A DNA stretch of 64,000 bases from Phlegmacium glaucopus (GCA_015039465.1 MU130379.1:405068-469067); one strand, 5' to 3'. Shown: positions 32,808 to 46,348, counted from the first letter of the stretch. Numbers and translations are program-made. Notes: a model not told the origin generated them from the letters alone.

Positions 32808-35800
32808 CTAGATTTGGTGTAGTCGAAAAATAGGAGAACGAGGAGGAGAAAATGAGCGAGGGAAATAGCTCGTGGTTGAAGGAGAAGAAAGAGATCCAGG
32901 GAGATATAAGGGTATTGTGGGGAACAATTCGAAAACATGTTGAACGACACAGCGGCCTGGCCGTCTCGGTATCGATAAGTGCTCTGGCGTATTCATAACT
33001 GCATGTATTCGAGGTTCTTGCACCATTGTCTCGACTTGTCCATTCGGAGAAGTAACGCCTGGCTCATCAATGACTCTTCCATCCCAGACACATCGAATTT
33101 CAGTTCCGGGTATTATTTGCACAAGATGTCCAGTCTCGATGTGACGAATTTCAATGAAGTGAATGTCGAACAGCAAAATATAAGGCATGTGCATGGCGAC
33201 ACGTTCTGCTTTGCCTTCCCACTCAATTATGCCGGTCGATCGTTTGGGCTTGCCATTATTGTCCACGAAAACCCCGAATTCTGCAGCAAGGCACTTATAA
33301 GTTTCGGTTGAGGCTGGTCACTTCGCAGTTTTACATACCATCATAACAAAGTAGAAATCCAGCGTCATTCAAACGGAACATGCCTAGAGGACGACATGAT
33401 TCGCAACGTTTTGGAAGGTATGCGAAATTGACATCATCGCGTTGGGGAATGGTAACGCTCTCAATGCTAATTTGCAATCAACTATGAACGCAGTTGACTT
33501 TTGGAAGAAAGACTCACTCTGTAGGTCTGAGACCCATAATATTGAACCCTTTTGTACACAGAACTGCGATTGTGTTCTTGAGGAAAATAAGATCGAATGC
33601 ATCCGGAAAGCTAAATTCTTTATATGGTCTGAACCACTCTGCCCTCCTTTTGAGGCTTGGTAAAAGGCCGCCAGAAGGCTTCGGTACTTCGTTAATTTTA
33701 TCAATAACAGGCTCAACGGCGTGAAATACGCTATCACCGTTCTTCAGATATAAGAATTTCTTCAGCCATCATGGTAAAAGTCTCAAAAGAGGAGGACATA
33801 CCCCTCTCTTTTTCATGTAGATGACAAGAGTCCTGCCATGAAGTACGCCGATGCTGAAGAAATGGACATCCCTGGAATTGATCTTCTGAGGGGATTGCGA
33901 TGCAGGCACAGTGCCAGAAGTGGGAACCAATGCTTCAAGATGGTAAGCGTAGAGTACCTTGAAAGTCAAGTGGGGTTAAAATTTGCTGGGGTTGAAAGGA
34001 TAGCAATACCTTGTCTGCTAATACCAGGAATAACCCGAATTCATCTAATACAGCACATTGTGTTACCTTCTTCAAATGAAGAACTCGGCTCATCGCTATA
34101 AATTGGTTCTTAAAATTCAACTTTGGAAATTCGACAATACTGTAAACTCACATCGCGAATCGTGACGATACCCGATCCAGACGCCCTCAGCACAACCAAT
34201 AGCGACAAGACAACGACCATCATGTGTATCTGTCATAAATTATCAGAACTAGCTTCAGCGTACAAAAAACTTCGAGAATCTTACTGAAAGGTACAGAGCA
34301 AGTGACTTCGCCAGTGAAGAATATCCCCTCAGTCAATCCAGGGGGATTTAGACCAATCGCCGGCGGAGCAACTTTGAAAGTATCAACACTGAGGCTCTCA
34401 ATTTCAAACACCTTGTTCGATTCCTGGACGACTTTCCGTAACCCTAAGGCTTCTTCCAACTTCTGTTTCCATTCAACCCTCGACGCAGAAGACTCAGCAT
34501 AGAGGACGGAGGGCCCGCCATTCCGTCCGTGGTAGTGCAGGTTACAAGGGTACAGGCTACGAGGATCTGAGGTGTCCGAACGAGAAATGATACTTGCTGT
34601 ATCCCCTCGCTCGCTATTTCTGAGTGCCCGAAGGAAACTATTGTTTCTTTGAACCACAGGCTCTATGGTGAAGTTTACAAGCGTAAGGAGATCGAGGGGT
34701 AGGGGCTACAAGAAGAATGTCAATCTGACGATCAAATATGACTATGCTGGGATAAACCTTTCGGTAGACGTGGTATTTCGTGATATCGTCTTTCTCTTTG
34801 GGCTTCGTCATAACCACTAAAGTTTGACGTCAATGCCAAATTTATGAAAAGTTGAAGAAAAATCTAACGGTAATTGTCAAACAATATGACAAAAAGCTCT
34901 GCCCAACCGTCACGACCTTTATCCCATAGTTTGCCGGTATGAATCAAGGACCGTTGATCATTGAGCAGGTCCATGTCCTGGAGTCGTTTTTCAAGAAATT
35001 TGGCTATAATCAGAGTTTGAAACCACTCACGACGTGTTCTCCATTCTTAAAAGCTAAGTTTGAATTGTATCTCCAAAGCTCGACTTTCTGTTTGGATGAA
35101 CTGACGCCCGGTTCAGTCTCCTTTACAAGAGCCTTGATTAACTCCATGACGTCTGGGATGTTAGAGCGGTCTTCGTCATATGGAGACGTTTCTTTCAGGA
35201 TTTCATTCAGAAGAAGTTCATAACGAAGCAACCGAGGAATAGGTCGATTGATAAAACTCTTCATATCCAATCGATGAGCATCTGGATGACGTATAGTATG
35301 CTGTAAAAACGAATATCAGGAATAAGATATATACGAAAAGATTGGAATCGACTTCACATTCACAAAAGCTTTGAAATCAGGGTTATTGGCAATTTCTTCA
35401 ACAATTCTGTAGGCAGCGATAGGGTAATTTGGGATATACTCCATATACGCTTCTCTGAAGTTGAGTGCGGCGTCCAACACAGCGGGTGTGATACTCCGTA
35501 TCCTGGGGTGCTCATCGCGTTGAATCTCATGTAAACGATCAACTAAACGTCGATGATGCATGTGGAGCTCGTTGAAATTATGGAAGACATCAGTCAGGAA
35601 TTGTTCAAGTCGCGCGGGAGGAATTATTGGTGGCTCTGCGTTGCGTAACGGTCGAACATACATCTACAGAATGTGGTTTAGAAGAATTGTCGAAGGGAGG
35701 GAATGATTGCTAACCGTCTCGATATTCTCCAAATCTCTGACATATGCCATCTCGCCTTTTATCAATTCGAAAATGACGCTAAGAAAACGATGGCTGAGAA

Positions 35801-38519
35801 GGCAGAAACAAGCAACAATACTTCTGAACCTACGATTGTCGCTTGCTCTCTTCCTTTGTAAACCGCTGCATTTTATCATGAGGAACCAAATTATGCCATT
35901 CCCATTTACCAGTGCTTCCTTTGCCCATAGCGGACTGGAAAGTTTGCAGCTGAGCTACATTCTGCAAATCCTGAATGACATCTATCGCTTCGCGCAAGTA
36001 ATCACCATCAGGGTTTGACGCCTCAGTTTCAGTATACACCGCATCCAGCAGAACGGGATATTTTTGTAGATGTTCTGCTGGACGGTTGAGATAGTGCTTC
36101 AAATCCAGACGAGGTCCACCAGGTCGTGCGGATAGTTGACGAGAACATTTCTATTCAATAATGTCATTCAGCGTTCCTTCATCAAGATAACCAAAGGACC
36201 GATTTCACCTCAATGAACAGCCGGAACTCAGGATTATGTTCTAGTTCCTCTTTCATCCTCTTCTCTGCCAACGGATGATGCCCAACATAGATGGGATACA
36301 CGGTCCGGAAGTCTGTAGCCGCAGCCAGGAAGATATCGCCAATGCTTTGGACGATTGGTTCTTGTTCTCTTTGTCGAACATACAGAACCTCCAGCAGCTG
36401 ATGGTTGCATTCACGAAGCTGGAGGATATTCCCAAACACTTCCTTGATGAACTCCTCCAAAACCAGTGGGGTCATTACGGGTGGGTTAGCCGTTCGAAGT
36501 GGTGTGATAAAGACTTTTTCGACGATGTCCAGATCTTCAATGTATTGTTTTTCTTTAGTTATAAGCTTGTGGATGATTCTGGGCAAGATAGTGAGTCGTC
36601 AGCTTAAACGCAGATAAGTACTAGCATACGTTTGTCGGTTAATTTGACTCTCTGTAAGTGATGTAAGAACCTGCGGCGATATTCTCGCCGACCACTCTTC
36701 CTGCCTAGTACCAGTGGGTGTTTCTGCTAGACTTGGTAATTGTTGCATCCCCTGTTCATAGAAAGATAAATTGAGTGAGGACAGCAGATCGTTAACCGCA
36801 CTTTTCGAGGACAAGCATATGAGTAACAACCAGGACCATCACAGCTTGCTGAGTAGCATCTCGTTAAAATCGTCTCCACCCCTGTCGGAAGCTCTGTTCT
36901 TTCGATGACGCCGTCAGATCCACTATCCAGATCATCCAAAAACATGTAGACATCCTCCACGCCATCCTGAAGCATTCTTCCGCCCCACTCAACTTCGCTA
37001 AAGAATAACGCGGATTGCAAACTTCGTGCGACTAGAAGTGCGGCCCGCCGATCTGCTGTCGACCCACCATGGTCGGAAATCAATCCCCGCTGTATAATGG
37101 AATGTATCGTTGACTGTTGCCTTTACCGTTCAAAAGAAGAAGCCAAGTGGAATATATATAAAGCGCACATACCACTACGTCCTTTCCAGTGAAAGCGCGA
37201 GGATATGGAACACTACCTTTCACATGCGTCCCACGCGGCACATTGTCATACAGTTGTACAGCAAGATTCGACAATAACCAAAGATCAATGAACCGCCTCT
37301 CGTCGTCGTCAAAGTAGAGGTCCGCCTCTTCTTCGTGAAGCTCCAGAGGTCTTGGCACAAAGTTTTTGATCTGCTCAATGACATTTGTATTTCGTCGATT
37401 GCTGGGCCCTGCACCCCATTCGTCGTTGGGGTCAAAATCAAAGGAATCATCAGGTAAATTAGGCGACTGAATTATTTCCACATTATTTGCACTCCATCCA
37501 GGAGTTTCCACGACTGCGGGCTCATCAAACTGATGGTGAAAGGATACGCCGTGGAAAGATGAGTTTGATGGAGGCCGTAAGATAGGGAAATCGCTGCCTG
37601 ATTTGGTCGTCAGTAATTACTTGTTTGTAGGCAAAAGATTACTAACTCATAAAAGTTCCCTCAGGTAAATAACCAGACTCTGTGAAGGACCGGGATGGAG
37701 AATCACTCATCACTGATTCATCGATGAACTCCGTCGGCGGAGGTCCAAGGTAATTATGGACGCTATTGATAGGTGGACCATGCCCCAAAGATTTTAGAGC
37801 AATTGGATCTATTTCAGCGTTGTCGTAGTAACTGGGAAGAGCAAGTCCTTCAAATTGATCAGGATACTCCGTTGAAGGGGACGGTGGAACTCCATCAGTA
37901 TCACTCCAGTCCGCCTGACCACTTCCCGAGGGGCCAGCGCCATTGTCGTCGGTCGTTTCGGAAGTTGCCTGGCTGCCATTTTGCGGGTTAGGGGGATATC
38001 TACGTGAAATTTTGCGACTTAAATGTCGCTCTGGACGTGGTTGTAGATAGCTTGCGGATTGCCTGAAGATGGGCGAATGAGTAGCAAGCGGACATTAGTA
38101 ATGGGTCCCACTCACGATGATTGGACAAGTGCAGGTGCAGGAACGGGCACGGGAGGAACTGGTATGGAAATGGACACGTTTTGGGGCGTAAAAGACTGTG
38201 GAGTTGGGGGAAGACGCCTGCGAGGAGTCGGGGTAGATTGGACCAGTGAGGGAGCTATGTGTGATAGCATTGGTTGGTTAACTAGGATCTCTTGAGTTAG
38301 CTACCTCCTGTCAACGTGGATAAAGAAAAACATACGGGTATCGGACCCTTGTGCTGGAGGGGATACCTCGATCCCTGCATCGGAAGATATGGGAGAAGCC
38401 ATAGAATCGGGAGTGATAGGACTAGGTGAGAAACCTCTCATAACCATCTGGTACAGATCGTTTAAGGCATCATCCCCTGGAACCACAACGGTAGGAGGGA
38501 GATAAGGTGTGCCGGACAT
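32808..38519 (-). CDS. Rho guanine nucleotide exchange factor, DEP-DH-DH-PH-CNH (ROM2-type)
   Basis: A multi-exon gene from ATG 38519 to a stop at 32808. Order: disordered Pro/Ser-rich N-terminus (38519 to ~37520; PTPRRRLPPTP); DEP domain (~37300-36830; LSNLAVQLYDNVPRGTHVKG, AFTGKDVVSTIHSII); a first DH domain (~36590-35830; LITKEKQYIEDLDIVEKVF, LDLKHYLNRPAEHLQKYPVLL); a second DH domain (~35800-35020; LIKGEMAYVRDLENIET, LDMKSFINRPIPRLLRYELLL); PH domain (~34980-34300; IHTGKLWDKGRDGWAELFVI); C-terminal citron homology domain (~34200-32850; DGRCLVAIGCAEGVWIG, DLIFLKNTIAVLCTKGF, GFLLCYDEFGVFVDNNG). ROM1/2 and Rgf proteins activate Rho1 in cell-wall integrity signalling at the plasma membrane. 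Two DH domains instead of one is the odd point. Exon joins I checked are in phase, but the full list was not rebuilt. Confidence 0.88.
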
Positions 38520-38743
38520 GGTTACTAGATATTGACTCGTTGCCGATGATTCCTGTCAAAGATTGGGACCTGATCTATACAAAGAGAGATCCAGCATGGG
38601 GACTATGTTGAAGACCAATTTGCAACGCGACGACGGATGGTTTTGCACAGCTTAAGGTTACTTGTACAAATGTTATCAGTTTGCCCCTGTTGATTGATGC
38701 TCGCGCTGATTTCTCAGAACGATATCTTTTACCCAGGCCTGCG

Positions 38744-40381
38744 ATGAGCGAATCGATTCCGGGACTATCCAATAAAAAGGCCACATCATCTGTGCAAGAT
38801 GTCGCAGAGGAAAAGCCTGCCTTTGGTTCAAGGTATGCAGGCCTTACATACGTCCTGGTTACGGCTCTCTAAAAGGTTTTATACAGATTTTTGACGGAAG
38901 ACGACGACGTCTGGAGCCAGAACGCTTGGGACCACGTCCCACCTCCAGACGACCAACTAGAAAAAATCACAGAGTCATTATCGAAACAACGTTTGAAACC
39001 TGTACCTCAGGAAGAAAAAGAGAAATACAATGCAAAACCCGCAAAACATTGGTATGTCCATTTGACTATTCATTTCATCACAACTTGCCTTGAAATAAAA
39101 ACCGTTCAGGGACAATTTCTACAAGATGAATGCAAACAACTTTTTTCGAAATCGTAAATGGTACGATGGGCTTTACTGAACGGTGTGTTCCATCTCAAGC
39201 CGATGATTTAGGCTTCACAATGAATTTCCAGAACTTGTAGCTGCTACACAACCTGAAGCCGGTCCTTTCACGATTATAGAGATCGGATGTGGTACGCTGC
39301 CTTTAATTATACCTTTTCTTGTGAATGAATATGGTTTATTTTCTCCCAAAGGCGCTGGAAATTCGGTCTTTCCTTTGCTCGCCGCCAACCGGAATGCGTA
39401 TTTGGATCTGCGTGCTTACGACTATTCATCACACGCAGTAAAATTAGTACAAGTATGGTCTAGTAGGTCTCAAATATGCAGAGGGCGAGTACTCATATTC
39501 TTTGCAGAATGATCCTCTGTACACGTCCCCGAAAGTTGGATCAATCCGTGCATCGGTATGGGATGTGACTTCCCCAGACGGCCTCCCTGAAGATATTAGT
39601 CCGGAGACGGTCGACATTGTCATCCTCGTTTTCGTTATGAGCGCCCTTCATCCTGACGAATGGGGTCAAGCCATCAACAATATTCAGAAGGTTTCTAAAT
39701 TCATTTCGCAAATAAAATCTGAATCAAACCCCCGCTTCTTAGATGCTCAAACCTGGTGGACTTGTAGTTTTCAGGGATTACGGTCGTCACGATTTAACGC
39801 AACTACGATTCAAAGAGGGAAGGCTTCTTGATGACAATTTCTATATTAGAGGAGACAAGACCCGGGTATATTTCTTCACTCTTGGTGAGATGCTATCCAA
39901 CGTCATTGATTTCAAATAAACCTAAGTATCTACTTCCACAGATGAACTATCATTACTTTTCACAGGCGCAAAAGTCTCCACTGTGCAGCAGACACCGTTT
40001 ATAACATCAGACAGCGGGGACCACGGAGATACTGAGAATGATCCTAACTTGAGGACGGTCGAGAGCCAGCCGGAGAATGATCATCATTCATCATTTATTT
40101 CACAGTCACCTCCATCTACAACCCTCGGGCGCCATCACGTAACTCAACAAATCCACTTCATTGAGACGACCCCACTGCCCTCGTGTCTAACCTCTGAACT
40201 TCCAGCAGATATTCACCCCAATCTCCTATCACCCCTCGTCAACTGTCCTCCACATCCAATATTCACCACTGAACAGCTAGGTGTAGATAGACGCCTCATT
40301 GTGAATCGGAAAAGGCAGCTTAAGATGTATCGTGTTTGGATGCAGGGCAAGTTCCGGAAACCACAAAATACCTACCTGTAA
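38744..40381 (+). CDS. TRM140: tRNA (cytosine-3) methyltransferase, TRM140/METTL2 family
   Basis: Eight exons: 38744-38832, 38887-39051, 39110-39160, 39212-39291, 39352-39452, 39508-39690, 39743-39884, 39942-40381; 416 residues. Start chosen at [12 protein letters not shown]; an upstream in-frame Met at 38681 is the alternative. Family signatures: [40 protein letters not shown]-binding loop [63 protein letters not shown], and the C-terminal [22 protein letters not shown]. It makes m3C32 in tRNA-Thr (and, in some species, tRNA-Ser or -Arg). An insertion of ~85 residues near the C-terminus is low complexity. This is the only intact copy; three decayed fragments lie nearby. Confidence 0.92.
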
Positions 40382-40463
40382 GGATGGTTCCATCCTCATC
40401 CTTCGAATACCAAGGGATTCGATAAGTTTAACACATCAAATAATGGTATCGACACAATGTTGA

Positions 40464-40915
40464 CTTAGAAAAGGAGGATGGCTGCAATGCGCTCCCCGAA
40501 GTACCTCGGTGGTTCCATGGTAATCAGTTTCTTCTGGAGTAGGGATGCCCTGTTAAAAAAAAGAAGGGGGTTGTCGTTCGGGAGCTCGTGATGTGGACAT
40601 CATCTAAGACTAACAGTGACGGCGCATGATAATTTTGTAGCCAACCTGAGTACTATCAGACAAATATCGGGATATTGATATCTAAGTTGGAAAATGAGCC
40701 ATGGAGAGAGACATAATTGACAGGAATATACATACAGACCTGTGAGGCCCTGCAGCGGTGAAATTCAAGAACACAGCGTACCCATTGATTAAGATGAAAA
40801 GAAGTGTCCAAAAAACATCCTAATAGGTTGGAAACGGCTGTTATAGGCATTCTTTTTCAAGTCGACGTTAACCCTTGTACTTTCATTCCCCGGCCTAAAA
40901 GTATTTGGTCGGGAA
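40464..40915 (-). pseudogene. Amino acid permease remnant (copy A, last exons only)
   Basis: Matches the 3' end of the intact permease at 42655-45519: the final LGCFLDTSFHLNQWVRCVLEF-type stretch in a shifted frame, the terminal exon with two extra G near 40476, and intervening introns. About 32 bp covering the PSEMDFVT exon end are deleted near 40622. Everything upstream of the last few exons is missing. It lies tail to tail with the intact methyltransferase. Confidence 0.85.
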
Positions 40916-41107
40916 ACGCTTAGTCTCCCCTAGACATACGGTGATACTATATGTGATGCACCCACGGCTCACGATCAACTCACGATATTGAGGAAACAAG
41001 TCGAATTTTTTATGATTTAATAGAGAACGGGTACAAAATTTATTGTCCAAGTCGTAGTCATTACAGAAACACTTGCTATCACAGCACACTTGCATAAAAC
41101 TTGGCGA

Positions 41108-41603
41108 TCAGGCATTAATTGGAGTGCAACCTAGCACAACCGCGCCGTTCTAAAACAATGTTGAGAAAGAGAAATCCATGTTTTTGTAAGGGTTTTCTTA
41201 CGAATGAGTTGCCGGTGCAGCAAACAGACTCTTCACTGCAGCTGGTGCCGCTGACGCCTGCAGTGATGGGCGAACAGGTAACTATTTTTATCGCAGTCAT
41301 GTGAGATCGAGACATCCAAAAGCCTAGAAATTAATACTTACAACCAACAAGGCTGTTTTCATTGGGGACTTCTGTAATACCCATGTTCGCAAGGATTGCA
41401 ATAGTGTTGGCAGTAGCCTGTTATGGACACCAATTTATTAGTACATTCGCTCTATATTAATCAATAGACACACTTACAGATTGGACGGAGTTGCAGCACT
41501 GGAGAGAGCCAGTGCCACTGCTGCATTCGTCACGAGGAAGGACGGTGGCGGTCGCAAGAAGAGCGAGAGCGAGAACGAAAACAGAGGCAGCACGAGCGAA
41601 CAT
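41108..41603 (-). CDS. Class I hydrophobin
   Basis: Four exons: 41603-41478, 41417-41342, 41281-41202, 41149-41108; 107 residues. Signal peptide MFARAASVFVLALALLATA, then the eight-Cys hydrophobin pattern C-X8-CC-X(n)-C-X11-C-X5-CC-X(n)-C: ECSSGTGSLQCC, FTCSPITAGVSGTSC, SEESVCC, GCTPINA. Secreted, it self-assembles at air-water or wall interfaces to coat hyphae and fruiting tissue. The C-terminal PIN(A/L) ending is usual. A TATA box lies ~88 bp upstream. It sits between permease copy A (remnant) and copy B. Confidence 0.93.
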
Positions 41604-42654
41604 CTTGAATCCTTTGTAGTGTAGAGAGGCTGTTTGAAAGTAGAACTGAGGCTTGTTCAACTGCAGAATTTACCAGTAGTGTTAGGCCTTTTATACACTT
41701 TCAATGCAGCTGTGAGCACGGTGTCACCATTTTTAATCGCATGATCCCAGATGTACTTATGGAAGGAGCCATGTCAAAAGGCACCCCGCGATCGGTCAAG
41801 ACACAGATGTTTTCTGAGACCTTTTTCGATTATCACCGCCAACCGACTTTTAGTACGCGGATCGTAAGTTCTGGTCCGCATCCCAGCCACACGTCCATAT
41901 ACAAGCATTTAAATCCACGGCGTCAAAGGTTCAGTCCCTTCCTGCGTTGGTTTACCCCGGGGTTCAAGTTACCTACTGGCAGGACATTTCAAATCTTTTT
42001 GGCCACGCTTCTCTTAGAAAACCTCATCAGAGTCAGGCCACACATCAATGATTTCTCTTAAAAGCTGCCTCACCGTGGATTTTTTAATGCATTTAGAGCC
42101 ACAAGCTACTATTTTTAAGTAGATAACATCAACATCAGATTGATCGTACTCATTACATAAAGCAAAGGCTCCGGCAACAATTAAAATTGACCAGACCTTG
42201 GCTTTCTGGCGAGAGAGAACCGGAAACATCATTAAATTTGTGGCTAAAATTTAACTGAAACCAAACGCGCGCGTATGGGGGCTACTACTAAGTCAACTTT
42301 CCAAATCTCCCTTAGTAGAGGTCGACTATTACTAGCCAAATCATCAAGTTCATTTATCGACGTCGGATAGTCCATACCTTTTGCGACGATGTATAAATAA
42401 CTTGACCCATTCTTATACCTACTACTTAGTAGTGTTCCGCGAGTGTCTCGACAATTTAATGAATTAAAGGTCAAAGTCAATATGATTATGCGTTGTGTAG
42501 TGTGTGATTTCCGCGTAAAAGTACTGATCATCAAGCCATCGTGCTATGCGGGGCGATACTACTCTGCTATCGATGACTGCTGGAAGTAAGGCGGAAACGT
42601 CATAAATATAATGAATGTCAGGGCGGCATTAAGTATATCGACGTCGGTATTTAC
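41604..42654. other. Intergenic region upstream of hydrophobin
   Basis: About 1 kb. Contains the hydrophobin promoter with TATAAAA on the minus strand at 41695-41689. Short frames (41741-42061 plus, 42534-42244 minus) resemble nothing known. Its right part is the 3' flank of permease copy B. Confidence 0.5.
41689..41695 (-). promoter_or_regulatory. TATA box of the hydrophobin gene
   Basis: Minus strand TATAAAA, about 88 nt upstream of the hydrophobin ATG at 41603. Confidence 0.55.
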
Positions 42655-45519
42655 TTAGAAAAGGATGGCTGCAATGCGATCTCCGAAGTGCCTCGGTGGT
42701 TTCACTGGCAATTCGGTTTCTTCTGGAGTAGGGATGCCCTATTTAAAAAAAGAAAGGGGTCGTCATTCGGGAGCTCGTGATATGGTCATCATCTAAGACT
42801 AACAGTGACGAAGTCCATTTCGGAGGGTTTCCAGATTTTGGTGCGCATGACAATTTTGTAGCCAAAGTATAAGGAAAAAAATATCGGGATATTGAGATCT
42901 AAGGTCGAAAATGAGCCATGGGGACAGACATCGTTGACAGGAATATACACACATGCCGTGAGGAACCCTGAAGCCGTGAAATTCCAGAACACAGCGTAGC
43001 CATTGATTAAGATGAAGAAAAATGTCCAAAACATGCCCCAGTAAGCAATATAAGGTTGGAAACGGTTGTTATAAGCATTCTTTGTGGGGTCAAACTCCTG
43101 TGCTTTCATTCCTCGGCCTAAAAGTATTTAGTCGTGAAACGCCTTAAGATGTACGTAGTGCACTCACGGAAAAAGATGTATGTCAAATTCATCGCAAACC
43201 AGTTGGAGAAACCTGAGGTAGTTGTCAGTCTACCGAACCAGCTATGGAGAGCATTTAAACAAAACCCAGAACAACAGGAAAATAAAAAGGACAGCATTAC
43301 TTGAAAACCGTCGCACTACCATTTGACACGTTCATGAAAGCCAGCCAAGTGAATGCGCTCTAGTTGATCATAAGAAAGACGAAAATTAACTCGTTATTCA
43401 TTTGTAACATCAAGCATACACTTACGGAGACCAGAACGGCATATAAAGGAAGACCATTCTTGGTACAATAGGTCAAGAATCTTGGCGCTTGTCCTCGAAG
43501 TGCAAGCCCATAAAGAACTCTGGACGAGGAGAACAGATTACTGTTGCCGGCTGAGATCGCACTAGTGAAAACAGCTCCATTGACGATATGAGGAAGAACT
43601 GTGTTTGCGGGCGTCAACGACTGATTCAGAATTTGAGTGCATTATAAGTTACCTTTGACACCGGCACGATTCATTGCGATCACAAAGGGTGATTGTGCAG
43701 CAGTGCCAGTCGCTGTTTTATGAATTCAATAGGATCATCAGCGCCCACTTGTCGTTGTAATTGAAGATTTACAATTGAGCAAGTTGGGATCATTAGATGC
43801 GACCAACATTCCTATGACAATGACACCAAGAATCTATAATAATACATCAGCTATTGTGTTAAAATGGTCATTAAGTGAATGGCGTACATAGAAAATTAGA
43901 ATGCGGTAGAAAACTCGATTGACAGCCTTGGTGATGTTGCGACGAGGACTTTCGGTTTCTGATGCAGCACTGATTGTTCAACCATCAGAACTACAAAGGG
44001 ACAGACGATACAATCTGTCCCAACTTACATGACGACCAATTCCATGCCTTGGAACGAGAAGGCAGCTTGGATAATAACGCCCAAAATTCCAAGGAAACGA
44101 TCCACAGCTATATTTGAATGCACCAAACCAGCGCGAGCAATAGCCCCCGGATTTTTCCAGAACTGTTAGAAGTCGGTTAATCTTTGTTGAATCTGTAAAG
44201 TGAAGATGCATATACCCTGAAGCCAATGCGATCGTGACTAGGGCCTCCTCCTAAGTCGATAACAAGGCCAGCGATGATCAGACTGGTGATAAGAGTTACT
44301 AGAAGCCGACGATAAGTTGGAACGATATGGCCCGATTATTGAATACACACATTTAATAAGAGAGAATACGAATTCAGCTGAGAGTTATTCCATTAGCACT
44401 GGTGGATTTAGGATCGAAAGGACCTCACATTCTCCAAAGTATCTGAATAGAAGTAAGGTTAGAATATCAATGGTTAGAAGAATGGGTTTAATTTACAGAA
44501 CACCAAAAATGTTGATCAAAGAAACGAATACGCAAAGAACCTTGATGTCGAGGAATAAGGTCCAATTTCGATACGAGTGGATTGTTATTCAGACTTACAG
44601 CAGTGTACACTGGCACATGAGATGTCTATATTGAGTGTTTATAATCAGCAAAACGATGAATCAAGAGGAAGGGAGGTTGGTTTACGTTGCTGTCCCAGAA
44701 AGATAGAAGAATAACAGCAGCTGTGATTTCGACAGGCGTCGATATGCTACACAGTCGTATGTTAGCTTAGCGCGCAAGTAATCCACAGTGACGCACGCAG
44801 AGCTATAAAAATAGTTCTGTGCGATTCCAATTTAGAGGGGTGAGTAATAGAGCGACATCCAGTGACGTACCCATCCAACGGCAAAACCCAGAGCAGGATC
44901 GACCCATCTAGCAGCTTCACGATCAACAATAGGCCGTCTCTGCCGACTTCTGCCATTATGGCAAAATCGACGTACCAAAGTGAATAAACGTTCCTGATAT
45001 CGGAGCCCATGTAGCCATTTCACCAACCGCACAAAGAGAGCTGTAGAGCGTTGGTTAGCTTTACGTGAACCCTGATAGCGCGGGCGAAGGTACAAACGAA
45101 TAGGCAACGGTCCCCACCAGGGCATAAGCTATCAAGGCCCCAAGTGGTCCCGCACCTTGCAGAGCATGACCAGAACCCAAGAACAATCCTGTTCCAATGG
45201 TTCCGGCAATCTTTGGATGATTAGATGCATGCTTGTGAGAGTTGATAGGAATGATGTTCTTACAGCAATCCTAATGATTCTATGAACTTCTTAAAAAAGA
45301 ATACAAACTATGGTAACACATACATCTGTATATGACGTTGCTTCAGGCGTCTTTGGACGCGGTCGCGGGCATCGAGGTGAAATCTGGTATGCGTTTATGG
45401 TCACTTATGACAGCGACACACAGAAGAACGGATTACTTCGGATTCGCCTGCGTGACAAACACCTGGGTGTCTAACTGGTTATCACCTTTTTCTGATTGCA
45501 AGCCTTTTTCGCGATCCAT
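42655..45519 (-). CDS. Amino acid permease, copy B
   Basis: APC-superfamily (yeast amino acid transporter type) permease with many short exons; ATG 45519, TAA 42655-42657. The N-terminal cytosolic tail is MDREKGLQSEKGD. TM1 holds the substrate-binding motif IAIAGTIGTGLFLGSG. Further signatures: APISGTFIHF, PALGFAVGW, FWKNPGAIARAGLVHS, SFQGMELVV, AASETESPRRNITKAV, NRAGVKVLPHIVNGAVF, SSRVLYGLALRGQAP, and the end GIPTPEETELPVKPP...ILF. I followed the frame through all exons and found no stop or frameshift. TM1 is entered through a 7-nt micro-exon (G ATT GCT). It imports amino acids at the plasma membrane; specificity is unknown. Closely related to copies C and D. Confidence 0.87.
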
Positions 45520-45639
45520 GGCAATGGTCAGAGAGAAGGATCAGTAGAATGTGCGCTGATTTCGGTTTCTTATAATCATCTCGATAATCAGACCAAATAA
45601 AGTTATCTTCCCTAGGGACTGCTCCAATAATCATACTAG

Positions 45640-46280
45640 TGCGATGAGCGGATCGATTCGGAGACTGCATTAAAAAAAAGGGCCACATCTGTGCAAGATG
45701 TGGTGGAAAAAGCTGGAAAAAGCCTTCCGTTCAAGGCCTGGAGGCTGGTTGGGAGTTATTTCAAGATTATTTGATATAAATTTTTGACAGAAGAAGACGA
45801 TATCTGGAGGCAGAATGATCGGAACAGTGGTGACTGTTGAGGTCTGTACGAACTTGAAACAAGGAAAAGCTCCGCGTGGATAGATGTAGGTCCAAAACTT
45901 ACGTGGGCGGAGTCCAGACTTGGCATCTAATCAGATGATCGATCATGATCTTCGGCTTATCTGCCGACCTCATGCACATGACTCTCCAGCTTTGGTGAAT
46001 GACTCGAAGGTGGTCTACTTTCTTGGTCCGTTCTCAAGTTTCTTCTACAGAAGCCAAAGACATTTCGACCCGTGGATTCTAGGAGGGTGAACTCAATAAA
46101 TTCACCTCACTGGCATTGAGAAGACTCTGCTCCCCTCATGTTCAACCTCTGAACTTCCAGCAGATAAACGACCCAATCTCCTATCACCCCCTCGTCAACT
46201 TTCCTCCACATCCAATATTCATAACTGAACAACTAGGTGTAGGCAGACAAATGGAAAGGGCAGCTTAAGATGACGTTAAA
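45640..46280 (+). pseudogene. TRM140-type methyltransferase fragments (copy 2)
   Basis: Two pieces of the gene at 38744-40381. 45640-45830 matches exon 1 and the start of exon 2 (GCGATGAGCG-ATCGATTC; TTTTTGACAGAAGAAGACGA). 46100-46275 matches the last exon (CCTCTGAACTTCCAGCAGAT; CTCCACATCCAATATTCA; GGGCAGCTTAAGATG). The SAM-binding core is missing, and indels break every frame. Confidence 0.85.
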
Positions 46281-46348
46281 TTTCTTATACTATTAAATAA
46301 GAGAAATAAGATGTTTAAATAACATAATGTCCACGCAATAGTTGTTGC

